Of a stretch of DNA of 13,564 bases, positions 1 through 7,206 are shown piece after piece. Source of the stretch: Clostridia bacterium (lineage in GTDB: Bacteria > Bacillota > Clostridia > Oscillospirales > Ruminococcaceae); NCBI GenBank assembly GCA_021152595.1, contig JAGKVC010000086.1, positions 1 through 13,564 on the forward strand. The letters are read 5' to 3'. The translations under genes and the position numbers were made by a program. The notes under the pieces are model-generated. The model searched no databases. It was not told where the DNA came from and saw only the letters and a list, made by a program, of their open reading frames with translations. Each line of letters begins with the position of its first letter. The first letter of the stretch is position 1.

Positions 1-159
1 CTCGACTGCAACGCCTCGCGCAAGACTGCCCGCTTCGTACGCTTCTGCGACGCCTTCAATATCCCGCTGGTGTCGCTGGTTGATGTACCGGGCTTCCTCC
101 CCGGCACAGGCCAGGAGTACAACGCCGTCATCCTGCACGGCGCCAAGCTGCTCTATGCG
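1..159 (+). other. Carboxyltransferase (propionyl/methylmalonyl-CoA carboxylase type) fragment fused to DUF58 frame
   Basis: Codons 1-53 contain [16 protein letters not shown] followed by HGAKLLYA. This matches the strongly conserved [11 protein letters not shown]...HGAKLLYA block in the C-terminal half of the beta (carboxyltransferase) subunits of propionyl-CoA carboxylase and methylmalonyl-CoA decarboxylase. In that family the block is followed by a run such as (Y/F)xEATVPK; here it changes abruptly to a membrane helix ([10 protein letters not shown]). By hand count 31 of these 53 codons end in C, against 14 of the next 53, while total GC at third positions is similar (45 versus 42). The break lies at about 151-162. 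DUF58 proteins plausibly carry a similar Leu-Tyr-Ala just before this helix, so a short shared word may have joined two unrelated sequences. The fragment has no start or end of its own. Confidence 0.85.
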
Positions 160-1395
160 GCGCTGATCGTGGTGATGGTATTCTTTTTTGTACTGTACCG
201 CGGGAATCTGTCCTTTGAGCTGCTGATCTTTACACTTGCCCTGCCCGTCGTGATCTGGCTGATGCTGCTGCGGCTGCGTTCGGCGCTGAAAATCGCGCTC
301 TATCACAGCAAGGAGCCGATCCTCAAGGGGCAGATCTACCAGTGGATCGTGCAGGTGCAGAACCGCAGTCTGCTCTCCTCGGCACATGCACAGGTCACGG
401 TGGAATACCGCAACAGCCTGACCGGCAAGCCGACCGAGCTGACGCTGGAGCTGCCTGTTCTGCCGCATAATACCCAGCGGCTGCGACTCTCCTTCCATGC
501 GGTTACCTGCGGCATGATGCAGATTAAGGTCAAGAGCTTCGTGATCTATGATCCGCTGCGGCTCTTTCACAGGACAATCCCACTGACGCTGCATGATACA
601 ATCGTCATAATGCCGGCTGCATCGGCAATGCTGCCCGAGGAATGGCCGCCCGTTCCGCAGCCGGATGCAGATTCGACCGAATATTCCAAAAACAAAGCAG
701 GCGACGATCCCTCCGAGATCTTCGACCTGCACACCTACCGCGACGGCGACCTTGTCTCGCGGATCCACTGGAAGCTCAGCTCCAAGCTTGATATGCTGAT
801 GGTCAAGGAATACAGTCTGCCGCTTTCCGCAGGCTGCCTGCTGCTGACGGACTGCCGTCATACACTCGGACAGCCGGAATCCGCACTGCGCATTGACGCG
901 ATGTTCTCCGCTGTCTCCGCGGCGGCGGCACAGCTCTCCGAGCAGAACACCGCCTTTGCCATGACATCCTATCATCCCGTACACGGCTTGCAGGTTTCCG
1001 ATATGTTCTCGGCGCTTTCCGATGCGGCACAATGGCTGCGGCATCTGATCAAGCAGCTTCCGGTCAAGCCGGAGAACCGTCCGGCGCTGCTTCAGGCGAT
1101 CGGCGAGTTTCTCTCCGGTCAGCATCCCTATGAGCGCATTCTGCTCTTTACGCCGCAGCTCGATGACGCGCTGACAGAGCTTCTGCTCGCCCTGCCGAAT
1201 CCGGAGCGGATCACGGTTTTCTCCGTGCTTTCGCCGAATGAGCCGGAATCCGCAGGCAGTGCGCTGGACGGCACGATTCAATGGATTCCGGTTCTGATGC
1301 AGGAGCCGGTGCATCCGGTCTATGAGCCGGTGCGCGAGGAGGATCTCCCCGACTTTGATCTTGAGGAGCTTGTGGAAGGGGGTGCCGAGCCGTGA
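1..1395 (+). CDS. DUF58 family membrane protein, 5' end replaced by an in-frame foreign segment (partial)
   Basis: The frame is open from base 1 to a TGA at 1393-1395 (464 codons). From about codon 54 it is a DUF58 protein: two adjacent hydrophobic helices (about 165-285), a beta-rich region, then the DUF58 signature with YRDGD (codons 246-250) and RIHWK (254-258), followed by LMVKEY. DUF58 proteins usually sit with a MoxR AAA+ ATPase and a transglutaminase; the latter follows here with a 4-base overlap, so co-transcription is very likely. The ATPase partner is not in the window. DUF58 proteins have a VWA-like fold; the cellular role is poorly defined, perhaps envelope protein assembly. Codons 1-53 are unrelated carboxyltransferase sequence (see the separate entry), so the true DUF58 start is missing. 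The first in-frame ATG visible (175) lies inside the first helix, and the GTG at 70 lies in the foreign part; neither is a credible natural start. Confidence 0.88.
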   Translation, partial: LDCNASRKTARFVRFCDAFNIPLVSLVDVPGFLPGTGQEYNAVILHGAKLLYAALIVVMVFFFVLYRGNLSFELLIFTLALPVVIWLMLLRLRSALKIALYHSKEPILKGQIYQWIVQVQNRSLLSSAHAQVTVEYRNSLTGKPTELTLELPVLPHNTQRLRLSFHAVTCGMMQIKVKSFVIYDPLRLFHRTIPLTLHDTIVIMPAASAMLPEEWPPVPQPDADSTEYSKNKAGDDPSEIFDLHTYRDGDLVSRIHWKLSSKLDMLMVKEYSLPLSAGCLLLTDCRHTLGQPESALRIDAMFSAVSAAAAQLSEQNTAFAMTSYHPVHGLQVSDMFSALSDAAQWLRHLIKQLPVKPENRPALLQAIGEFLSGQHPYERILLFTPQLDDALTELLLALPNPERITVFSVLSPNEPESAGSALDGTIQWIPVLMQEPVHPVYEPVREEDLPDFDLEELVEGGAEP

Positions 1396-3920
1396 AATAT
1401 GACCGCAAACCGCTTCCGCCTCCGCCGCGTGTCAATCCGCCGCGTGATCAGCTCCTTGTCCATGACGGACTGGCCATGACGCTGCAAAAAAAGCACGCCT
1501 TTCCGGAGATGCTCGTCCGGCTGCTGATTACGCTCTGCGGCAGCATCGGCACAATCGGCGTCTTACAGGGATTTTTCAAGTTCCCGATTCAGCTCAAGCC
1601 GCTGTTCCTGTTCACGGTCGTGCTTTCGATCATCATGCGCAGCGTCCGGCTGATCTCCCCGAAGGTCGGCTTCGGCTCGATCCTGACGGCATTCGCCTCG
1701 ATTCCGCTGCTGCTGATGAAATTCCGCGAACCGGCAGTGGTCGGTGCAGGCGAAATCTACCACATTATGCGCAGAAGAATCCTCTGGCGCATGAGCTTCC
1801 CCCCGAATGATACGCATGCCGTCGGATGGACGGACGGGCAGTGCGTACAGCTTGTCTTTTATCTGATTATCATTGCGCTGGTCGCGCTGATGGAATATTC
1901 CGATGTCCTGCTGACGCATCCGCAGTCGAGCAGGAGCGGCTTCTGGATCCTCTTCCTCGTGACATTCCCGTTTCTGGAATGTGGACTCTATTTCGGCATT
2001 GAGACTTACAGCATCTGCGTCTTTCTGCTTGCGATTTTCTGGCTCGGCACGATTGCCGTCTCCAGACACAAGACCGCGCCGGCGCTGACTGTCAGGCAGG
2101 GCAGCTCCGCAGCGCTCCAGCAATCCTTCAATGCCACAACAGAACAGCGATATTCCACGCATGAACCCGGCGCTGCCGCCATGCTGCTCGCAGTTCTGGC
2201 GCTCTCCTTCGTTTCCATGCATGCCTCGAACCGCTACGCGCGGACAGAGGATCTCGACCGCAAGCGCGATAATATCCGCGACTTCTATCAGAATCTCTCG
2301 ATCGACGATGTGACCGGTCTGCTCTCGCGGATCCCCGGTTCCATGGGAATCAACGTCGTCACGGATGAGGTCGATCTGCTGGACAAAAACGACCTGCACT
2401 TCGACGGAAGACCTGTGCTGAATCTGAAAATCGGCGCGGCTGCCGTTCCCGATGATTACTATCTGCGCGGCATTGTCCGTGCGGAATATACCGGAAGAGG
2501 CTGGGCGATCCCGACGGGTGCCTACCGCGCACAGTTCCGGCTGTTCCGCCGTCTGACCGCTGAAAACCGCATGCCGCAGACGATCTTCCACTCCGACCAC
2601 GTTGACGAGCTGCGCTCCTCCGCCGGAAAATTTCCGGTGGTGCGCTGCGATGTCGAGTCGCTGCAAAAGGAACAGGTCAACTTCCTGCCCTATCAGAGTA
2701 TTTTTGATATCGGCACACGGTATCGCTATGACATCGAAACCGAGCTGGACAGCACCGATCAGTACAGCTTCTATATCATGAACAATGCCCGGATCGACTG
2801 GAACCGCTTTACTGCATACGAGGCACCCTCACAGAATGAGCTGGTCTCGGAATATGAGGCATTTGTCACGGAGCAGTATCTCAAGATCCCCGAAAACGAG
2901 CAGATGGAGGCGCTGCGTGCTGCTGTCATGCCGGATATGCCGGCGGAGAATCTGCCGCTGATCGACCGTCTGGATGCGATCCGCGATTATATCTGGGAGC
3001 GTGCGGATTACACGATGCAGCCCGGTCTCCAGCCTGCCGACCGCGATTTTGTCGAATACTTCCTGTCAGAGGGACACAAGGGCTACTGCGCACACTATGC
3101 GTCCGCGGCGGTTCTGCTCTGCCGGATGTGCGGCATTCCTGCGCGGTACTGTCAGGGCTATGTTCTGACGCAAAATGACTTCTTCCGCAATAAAAATGAG
3201 GGCGATTACGATATCAATATCCCCGATCATCAGGCGCATGCATGGGCGGAAATCTACGTCAAGGGCTACGGCTGGATTCCCTATGAATTCACCGAGACCG
3301 TCATGGATACATGGCACCGCTCCGACGAAAGCACCACCACGGAGACTACGATCATTGCCGTCACAACGACACCCGAGACAACAACTGACACCGTTCCGCT
3401 GACGACAGCGATCTCCTCCGATCCCATGCAGACAACACAGAATCTCCCGCAGCCGGATTCCGGCAGAGCAGGTCTGACACCGGAGCAGCGCGCAAAGCTC
3501 ATCCGCTGCATCCTGATCATTCTTGCAATCGCGGCCGTGCTTGCTCTCTATTACGCGATTCACCGCCATATCACCGGAAAGCGGCAGCGTGAAATGCAGA
3601 GCAGCGATCCGAATGCGGCGGCACATGCAGCATATTCATTCATTATCCGGCTGCTGCGCATGCAGGGCATCGAGCAGAATAAGCTCTCGCACGATCAGTT
3701 TGCCGATGAAGCCGAAGCACACTGCAAGCTGCTTCCTGCCGGAAAAATCCGCAATGCAATCGCAATTCAGCAGGCTGCGGTATTCAGCCGGAACGGCATT
3801 TCAAAGCCGGATGCAAAGGTCATCTGCAAGACAGCGAATCAGCTTGCCTCTGCAATGTACCGCAATGCAAAGCCGATGAAAAAGCTGTGGCTTCGCTGGA
3901 TTCGCCATATCATCCGGTAA
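1392..3920 (+). CDS. Membrane-anchored transglutaminase-like (TgpA-type) protein
   Basis: 842 residues starting at a GTG that overlaps the DUF58 stop (GTGA), with a GAAGGGGG ribosome site about 9 bases upstream. About seven N-terminal membrane helices (between residues 38 and 275) lead to an extracellular region with a transglutaminase core: Cys566 in GYCAHYASA, His616 in [11 protein letters not shown], and [11 protein letters not shown] with Glu632 at the usual third-residue position, where Asp is commoner but Glu also occurs in Firmicutes. A Thr-rich, probably extracellular linker (about 643-690) precedes a last helix (about 703-722) and a cytoplasmic tail of about 120 residues, resembling the DUF4129-type tail of these proteins. 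The order DUF58 then transglutaminase is the common arrangement of this pair. Substrate is unknown; family members may be peptidases, amidases or cross-linking enzymes at the cell surface. A terminator follows about 45 bases after the stop. Confidence 0.9.
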   Translation: MKYDRKPLPPPPRVNPPRDQLLVHDGLAMTLQKKHAFPEMLVRLLITLCGSIGTIGVLQGFFKFPIQLKPLFLFTVVLSIIMRSVRLISPKVGFGSILTAFASIPLLLMKFREPAVVGAGEIYHIMRRRILWRMSFPPNDTHAVGWTDGQCVQLVFYLIIIALVALMEYSDVLLTHPQSSRSGFWILFLVTFPFLECGLYFGIETYSICVFLLAIFWLGTIAVSRHKTAPALTVRQGSSAALQQSFNATTEQRYSTHEPGAAAMLLAVLALSFVSMHASNRYARTEDLDRKRDNIRDFYQNLSIDDVTGLLSRIPGSMGINVVTDEVDLLDKNDLHFDGRPVLNLKIGAAAVPDDYYLRGIVRAEYTGRGWAIPTGAYRAQFRLFRRLTAENRMPQTIFHSDHVDELRSSAGKFPVVRCDVESLQKEQVNFLPYQSIFDIGTRYRYDIETELDSTDQYSFYIMNNARIDWNRFTAYEAPSQNELVSEYEAFVTEQYLKIPENEQMEALRAAVMPDMPAENLPLIDRLDAIRDYIWERADYTMQPGLQPADRDFVEYFLSEGHKGYCAHYASAAVLLCRMCGIPARYCQGYVLTQNDFFRNKNEGDYDINIPDHQAHAWAEIYVKGYGWIPYEFTETVMDTWHRSDESTTTETTIIAVTTTPETTTDTVPLTTAISSDPMQTTQNLPQPDSGRAGLTPEQRAKLIRCILIILAIAAVLALYYAIHRHITGKRQREMQSSDPNAAAHAAYSFIIRLLRMQGIEQNKLSHDQFADEAEAHCKLLPAGKIRNAIAIQQAAVFSRNGISKPDAKVICKTANQLASAMYRNAKPMKKLWLRWIRHIIR

Positions 3921-3963
3921 GGCTCCGCACACGGGAAACAGATTCCAAAACGCATACAAAAAA

Positions 3964-4002
3964 GCCGCTCAGGTTCGCATCATGCAGACCTGAGCGGTTT
4001 TT
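3964..4002. terminator. Bidirectional intrinsic terminator
   Basis: A perfect 10-bp stem (CCGCTCAGGT at 3965-3974 with ACCTGAGCGG at 3988-3997), a 13-base loop, TTTTT on the plus side (3998-4002) and an A-run upstream (3958-3963) that gives a U-run on the minus strand. It can end both the DUF58/transglutaminase operon and the convergent flavoprotein operon. Confidence 0.9.
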
Positions 4003-4034
4003 CAGTTTCAGACATTTCTGCCGCAGTCATAAGC

Positions 4035-4547
4035 CTACTGTAATTTCGGGTTTCCGTCGATATCCCCGATATCCGTCACGCCGCCGCAGAAAACAGATCC
4101 GGCGAGACGCGCCTTTTCAAAGCAGTCGATCCAGCCCGTAATGCCGCTGACAGCACGCTCCGGCACATAGGCTTCATCCTCTGCCGCAGTCGTCAGCACA
4201 TAGACATCGCGGAAGCTGTAATCAGAGGAAAAGAGCGGATTGCCGCGGTCGAGCATCGTCTTGAGCTGACCGCTCATTTCATAATAATAGATCGGCGTTG
4301 CAAAGACCAGAACATCGGCGTGCAGCATCTTCTCGCGGATGCTGTCTGCATCGTCGGAAATGATACATCGCTGCGTCTTCTGACATGCAAAACATCCGCG
4401 GCAGAAGCCGATCTTTTTATCGTGCAGCGAGATCAGCTCCGTCTGATTGCCTGCGTCGGCAGCGCCCTTTGCAAATGCCTCCGCCAGCTTTGCGGAATTG
4501 CCGTTTTTCCGCGGACTTGACGAGATTACCAATACTTTTTTACTCAT
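4035..4547 (-). CDS. Flavodoxin-fold NAD(P)H-dependent oxidoreductase with Isf-like cysteine motif
   Basis: 170 residues. The ATG at 4547 is chosen because it has AAAGGGG about 6 bases upstream and begins MSKKVLVISSSPRKNGNS, the classic first strand and phosphate-binding loop (residues 9-17) of the NADPH-dependent FMN reductase family; a longer frame upstream is non-homologous. PIYYYEMSGQLKTMLDR (85-101) is the second conserved block. Between them sit Cys49, Cys52, Cys55 and Cys61 (CX2CX2CX5C), the compact motif that binds a 4Fe-4S cluster in iron-sulfur flavoproteins, so electron transfer between an Fe-S cluster and FMN is plausible. Substrate and physiological partner are unknown. It is the last gene of a three-gene operon, its ATG overlapping the stop of the preceding small gene (ATGA). 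It is somewhat short for the family but ends cleanly. Confidence 0.9.
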   Translation of the reverse strand: MSKKVLVISSSPRKNGNSAKLAEAFAKGAADAGNQTELISLHDKKIGFCRGCFACQKTQRCIISDDADSIREKMLHADVLVFATPIYYYEMSGQLKTMLDRGNPLFSSDYSFRDVYVLTTAAEDEAYVPERAVSGITGWIDCFEKARLAGSVFCGGVTDIGDIDGNPKLQ

Positions 4548-4753
4548 TGCTGTTCCCCTTTCATCGTGTAGACAAGATAATCCAGACAGCGAATCTGCTG
4601 CTCTTCGCGGTGGATCCGGTCGAGCAGCGCCCTCCGGTGTGCGGCAAGCATCTGCGCACACCGTTCGCTGTCACCGAGGCTGGCTGCATATTCTGCGATA
4701 AACCGCTTGCTGCATCCTGCCGCCTCGAGATTCTTCCGCAGTTCTTCTCCCAT
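4544..4753 (-). CDS. Small coiled hypothetical protein, resembles a MerR C-terminal region
   Basis: 69 residues from ATG 4753 to a TGA overlapping the next gene's ATG. The start is 13 bases after the hydrolase stop; no strong ribosome site is seen, so translation may be coupled. A longer form from TTG 4807 would overlap the hydrolase and looks unlikely. The protein is helical: a short GCSKRFIAEYAASLGD segment, then AAHRRALLDRIHREEQQIRCLDYLVYTM, which has the heptad look and terminal LDY(L/K)xY of the dimerisation helix of MerR-family regulators. No helix-turn-helix is present, so it cannot be a complete MerR protein. Similar small stand-alone proteins next to flavodoxin or hydrolase genes are, as far as I recall, frequent in Clostridia, but I know of no assigned function. 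It could be a helper or a ligand-sensing dimer. Confidence 0.72.
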   Translation of the reverse strand: MGEELRKNLEAAGCSKRFIAEYAASLGDSERCAQMLAAHRRALLDRIHREEQQIRCLDYLVYTMKGEQQ

Positions 4754-4766
4754 CGCTGCTGCCGGA

Positions 4767-5759
4767 TCAGGCAAGATACTGCCGGAAGAAGGCTTCGAGC
4801 TTCTCAAACGGGATCACATCCAGATTATCATAGAGATCGGTATGCACAGCATCCGGAATCAGCAGAAGCTCCTTATTTGCGGTATATTTGCTGCCGGATG
4901 TCATGGCAGCGTAGGCATCCTTGCTGAAATAGCAGGAATGCGCCTTGTCGCCGTGAACAATCAGGACTGCGCTGCGGATTTCATTCAACCAGCAGTTGAT
5001 TGGCTGATTGAGGAAGGACATGCAGCCGGTGACATTCCAGCCGTTATTGGAATTGAGCGAGCGCGGATGATAGCCGCGTTCGGTTTTATAGTAGGCGTGA
5101 TAATCCCTGACGAAGAACGGTGCATCCTCCGGCAGCGGATCAATGACACCGCCGCCCGGCTGATACTCCCCTGCCTTCAGATCGGCAAGACGCTGTGCGC
5201 AGAGTGCCTGACGCTTTGCATGGCGCTGTTCCTCGCTGTCCTCGGAATCAAAATAGCCCTTTGCATTGACGCGGCTCATATCATACATGGTCATGGCAGC
5301 GGTCGCCTTGATGCGCGTATCGAGCGATGCGGTGTTCAGTGCCATGCCGCCCCAGCCGCAGATGCCGATGATGCCGATTTTCTCCGGATCGGCGTTCTCA
5401 TGCAGTGAGAGGAAATCAACCGCCGCCTGAAAATCCTCGGTATTGATATCCGGCGATGCCATACAGCGCGGTGTGCCGCCGCTCTCACCTGTAAATGAGG
5501 GATCAAAGGCGAGCGTCAGAAAGCCGCGCTCTGCCATATTCTGCGCGTAGAGACCGGAACACTGCTCCTTGACTGCGCCGAACGGTCCGCAGACCGCGAT
5601 CGCAGGCAGCTTGCCGGATGCGTTCTTCGGGGTATAGAGATCACCGGCAAGCGTAATACCGTAGCGGTTGACAAAGGTTACCTTGCTGTGCAGAACCCTG
5701 TCGCTCTGCGGAAATGTTTTATCCCATTCTGCTGTGAGATTCAGTTTTTCAGGTTTCAT
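4767..5759 (-). CDS. Alpha/beta hydrolase-fold protein with Trp at the usual nucleophile position
   Basis: 330 residues from ATG 5759, with AGAAAGGCGG about 10 bases upstream. The order of motifs follows the dienelactone-hydrolase/YcjY-like branch: LAGDLYTPK (38-46), an oxyanion-region CGPFGAVKEQ (57-66), the elbow IGICGWGGMALN (131-142), HGDKAHS (269-275, acid Asp271) and PDAVHTDLYD (302-311, base His306). In active relatives the elbow reads CGSGG with Ser as nucleophile; here residue 136 is Trp. I recall clostridial relatives with the same GWGG, so this is probably a subfamily trait and not a mutation. Asp and His are kept, so the chemistry may differ, or Cys134 may serve; this is unproven. 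It is the first gene of the operon, with the promoter at 5822-5850, and is divergent from the secreted flavodoxin gene. No signal peptide, so cytoplasmic. Confidence 0.88.
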   Translation of the reverse strand: MKPEKLNLTAEWDKTFPQSDRVLHSKVTFVNRYGITLAGDLYTPKNASGKLPAIAVCGPFGAVKEQCSGLYAQNMAERGFLTLAFDPSFTGESGGTPRCMASPDINTEDFQAAVDFLSLHENADPEKIGIIGICGWGGMALNTASLDTRIKATAAMTMYDMSRVNAKGYFDSEDSEEQRHAKRQALCAQRLADLKAGEYQPGGGVIDPLPEDAPFFVRDYHAYYKTERGYHPRSLNSNNGWNVTGCMSFLNQPINCWLNEIRSAVLIVHGDKAHSCYFSKDAYAAMTSGSKYTANKELLLIPDAVHTDLYDNLDVIPFEKLEAFFRQYLA

Positions 5760-5792
5760 TCTGATACCGCCTTTCTGCGTTTGATTCAGGAG

Positions 5793-5811
5793 ACCGGAGC
5801 ATTTCTCCGGT
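5793..5811 (-). repeat. Hairpin at the 5' end of the hydrolase operon transcript
   Basis: ACCGGAG (5793-5799) and CTCCGGT (5805-5811) form a perfect 7-bp stem with a 5-base loop. It starts within a few bases of the transcription start predicted from the minus-strand promoter (about 5815), so it would cap the leader. It may stabilise the mRNA or be an operator. No tight U-run follows on either strand, which argues against a terminator. Confidence 0.5.
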
Positions 5812-5821
5812 GCATGTTTTT

Positions 5822-5850
5822 ATTGTAGCATATCATCCTGAAAATAGCAA
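5822..5850 (-). promoter_or_regulatory. Promoter of the hydrolase / small protein / flavoprotein operon
   Basis: On the minus strand: -35 TTGCTA (5845-5850), a 17-bp spacer, -10 TACAAT (5822-5827) preceded by TGC (extended -10). Predicted start is near 5815, giving a leader of about 55 bases to the ATG at 5759. Confidence 0.72.
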
Positions 5851-5861
5851 ATACTTATTTT

Positions 5862-5902
5862 GCATAGTTCAATATGCCCTGAAAGCATAATCAGAATTAT
5901 GC
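5862..5902. promoter_or_regulatory. Two inverted repeats between divergent promoters, candidate operators
   Basis: Two related inverted repeats share the GCATA half-site: GCATA-N6-TATGC (5862-5877) and GCATAAT-N4-ATTATGC (5885-5902), with centres 24 bp apart. A further GCATA pair follows at 5910-5914 and 5920-5924 as direct repeats. They lie upstream of both -35 elements (5850 minus, 5937 plus), a position suited to shared control of both transcripts. No full regulator gene is in the window, so the binding protein is unknown. The region is AT-rich, which lowers the significance of short repeats. Confidence 0.45.
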
Positions 5903-5936
5903 CTCAAAAGCATATTTCCGCATAGAAACAAAGTAT

Positions 5937-5965
5937 TTTACATAGCAAAAAAGATGTGCTATAAT
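5937..5965 (+). promoter_or_regulatory. Promoter of the secreted flavodoxin-like gene
   Basis: TTTACA (5937-5942), a 17-bp spacer, TATAAT (5960-5965) with TGC directly before it (extended -10). It is followed by an AAAAGGGGG ribosome site (5987-5995) 8 bases before the ATG at 6004. Near-consensus, so strong basal expression is expected unless repressed. Confidence 0.85.
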
Positions 5966-6003
5966 GGAATCACAAAGGAAATCCGCAAAAGGGGGCATTT
6001 ATC

Positions 6004-7119
6004 ATGAAGAAAAAGATCCTGACTGTTCTTGCAGCATGTGCAATGGCGATTGTGCTGCCCGTACAGACATCCTGCGCAGTGAACACCGCAGAAGAATCCG
6101 CAGATCTTGCGGCAGGCGTCCGCAGCCTGTGCGATTATCTGCTGACAAAACCGGCTGAGCAGAAGCCTGATCCGACCGCTGCGGACAAGAATCAGGACGG
6201 TATCCTGAATGCCGCAGATCTCAGCCTGATCAAGCAGAGCATGCTGCCGCTGACAGAACCGAATGAAAGCAAAACGCTCGTCGCATATTTCTCACGGACG
6301 AACAATACCGAGAAAATCGCGGATTATATCGTCGAGCTGACCGGTGCTGCGCGCTATGAGATGAGCGCAAAGATCCCGTATACCGATGCGGATATCCGCT
6401 ATCAGGATTCCGGATGCCGCGCCAATCAGGAGCAGAACGACAAGGATTTCCGCACCGAAATCGCGGAGATGCCGGAAAGCCTCGATGCCTATGATACGAT
6501 CTTTCTGGGCTATCCGATCTGGTGGGGCGAGGAGCCGCGCATCATCGACACGTTTCTCGAAGCCTATGATTTCTCCGGCAAGACTGTGATTCCGTTCTGC
6601 ACATCCGGCAGCAGCGGCATCGGGCAGAGTGAAAAGCGGATCGCATCCCTTGTCCCGATCGGCAGACAGCTCACCGGCAGAAGATTTGCCGCATCCGCCT
6701 CGAAAGAATCCGTCTCCGAATGGATCGGATCGCTCGATCTGACACCGCAGGAACAGGAGGTCACCCGCATGCAGATCACCGTCAACGGCAAAACCATGAC
6801 CGCATCCATCGCGGATAATGAAGCAGGCAAGGCACTTGCTGCACTGCTCAGCGAAGGAGAGCTGACGCTCTCGCTCAAGGAATACGGCGGATTTGAAAAG
6901 GTCGGCGCACTGCCGCAGACGCTCCCCAAATCCGATACGCAGATCACAACCGAACCCGGCGACATCATGCTCTATCAGGGCAGCCAGATGACGATTTTCT
7001 ATGATTCCAATGCGTGGAGCTATACGCGCCTCGGCAAAATTGAGAACGTCACCGCCGCAGAGCTGAAAGAGATCTTCGGCACCGGTGATGTCACAGTCGT
7101 CCTCACAGCGATCAGATAA
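6004..7119 (+). CDS. Secreted dockerin-like / flavodoxin-like / cyclophilin-like three-module protein
   Basis: 371 residues. Residues 1-25 form a Sec signal peptide (KKK, hydrophobic core, then SCA as a likely signal peptidase I site; QTSC is a poor lipobox). Residues about 33-82 resemble a dockerin: a degenerate first helix (SLCDYLLTKP), then a near-perfect calcium loop with D61, N63, D65, G66, N69 and D72 and a following helix (DLSLIKQSML). Residues 89-246 are flavodoxin-like, with LVAYFSRTNNTEKIA (FMN phosphate loop, 97-102) and GYPIWWGEEP (169-178). Residues 256-371 match the cyclophilin-like fold often seen with flavodoxins (MQITVNGKTMTASIADN; PGDIMLYQGSQMTIFYD). The three modules in one exported protein suggest an extracellular, perhaps scaffold-bound, redox or ligand-binding protein. 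How FMN would be acquired outside is unclear. Transcribed alone from 5937-5965 and ended by the hairpin at 7135-7178. Confidence 0.88.
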   Translation: MKKKILTVLAACAMAIVLPVQTSCAVNTAEESADLAAGVRSLCDYLLTKPAEQKPDPTAADKNQDGILNAADLSLIKQSMLPLTEPNESKTLVAYFSRTNNTEKIADYIVELTGAARYEMSAKIPYTDADIRYQDSGCRANQEQNDKDFRTEIAEMPESLDAYDTIFLGYPIWWGEEPRIIDTFLEAYDFSGKTVIPFCTSGSSGIGQSEKRIASLVPIGRQLTGRRFAASASKESVSEWIGSLDLTPQEQEVTRMQITVNGKTMTASIADNEAGKALAALLSEGELTLSLKEYGGFEKVGALPQTLPKSDTQITTEPGDIMLYQGSQMTIFYDSNAWSYTRLGKIENVTAAELKEIFGTGDVTVVLTAIR

Positions 7120-7134
7120 CAACAGACAGCAGAA

Positions 7135-7178
7135 AGCCGCTCCGGTCAGGCGAAATGCCTGATCGAAGCGGCTCTTTT
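7135..7178. terminator. Terminator between convergent flavodoxin-like and hsp20 genes
   Basis: AGCCGCT (7135-7141) pairs with AGCGGCT (7167-7173). An inner stem of TCAGGC (7146-7151) and GCCTGA (7157-7162) closes a 5-base loop, with a 4x4 internal loop between the two stems. CTTTTA follows on the plus strand; a weaker TTTCTG follows on the minus strand, so it may also serve the small heat-shock gene ending at 7207. Confidence 0.8.
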
Positions 7179-7206
7179 ATTGACTCAGCACAGCGCAGCG
7201 CGGCGC

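Noticed and set aside
1563..2666. Long minus-strand open frame (367 codons) opposite the transglutaminase gene
   Set aside because: It is rich in Arg, Glu, Gln, Asp and His, has no membrane or domain pattern, and lies antisense to a gene with clear catalytic motifs. It is a by-product of GC-rich codon use.
4548..4661. N-terminal extension of the flavoprotein frame upstream of ATG 4547
   Set aside because: The extension is Arg/Pro-rich, overlaps the small gene in another frame, and the homologous protein begins exactly at MSKKVLVISSSPR with a good ribosome site.
4544..4807. Longer form of the small coiled protein starting at TTG 4807
   Set aside because: The extra 18 residues overlap the hydrolase C-terminus, are Ser/Pro-rich, and have no convincing ribosome site; ATG 4753 fits the gene spacing.
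4707..5408. Plus-strand open frame (233 codons) opposite the hydrolase gene
   Set aside because: Antisense to a clear alpha/beta hydrolase; its hydrophobic patches are the complement of hydrolase codons and there is no upstream ribosome site.
5793..5811. Hairpin near 5800 as an intrinsic terminator
   Set aside because: No plus-strand gene ends upstream, the nearest T-run on the plus strand is 5 bases away from the stem, and on the minus strand there is no U-run. Its place next to the predicted start fits a leader hairpin better.
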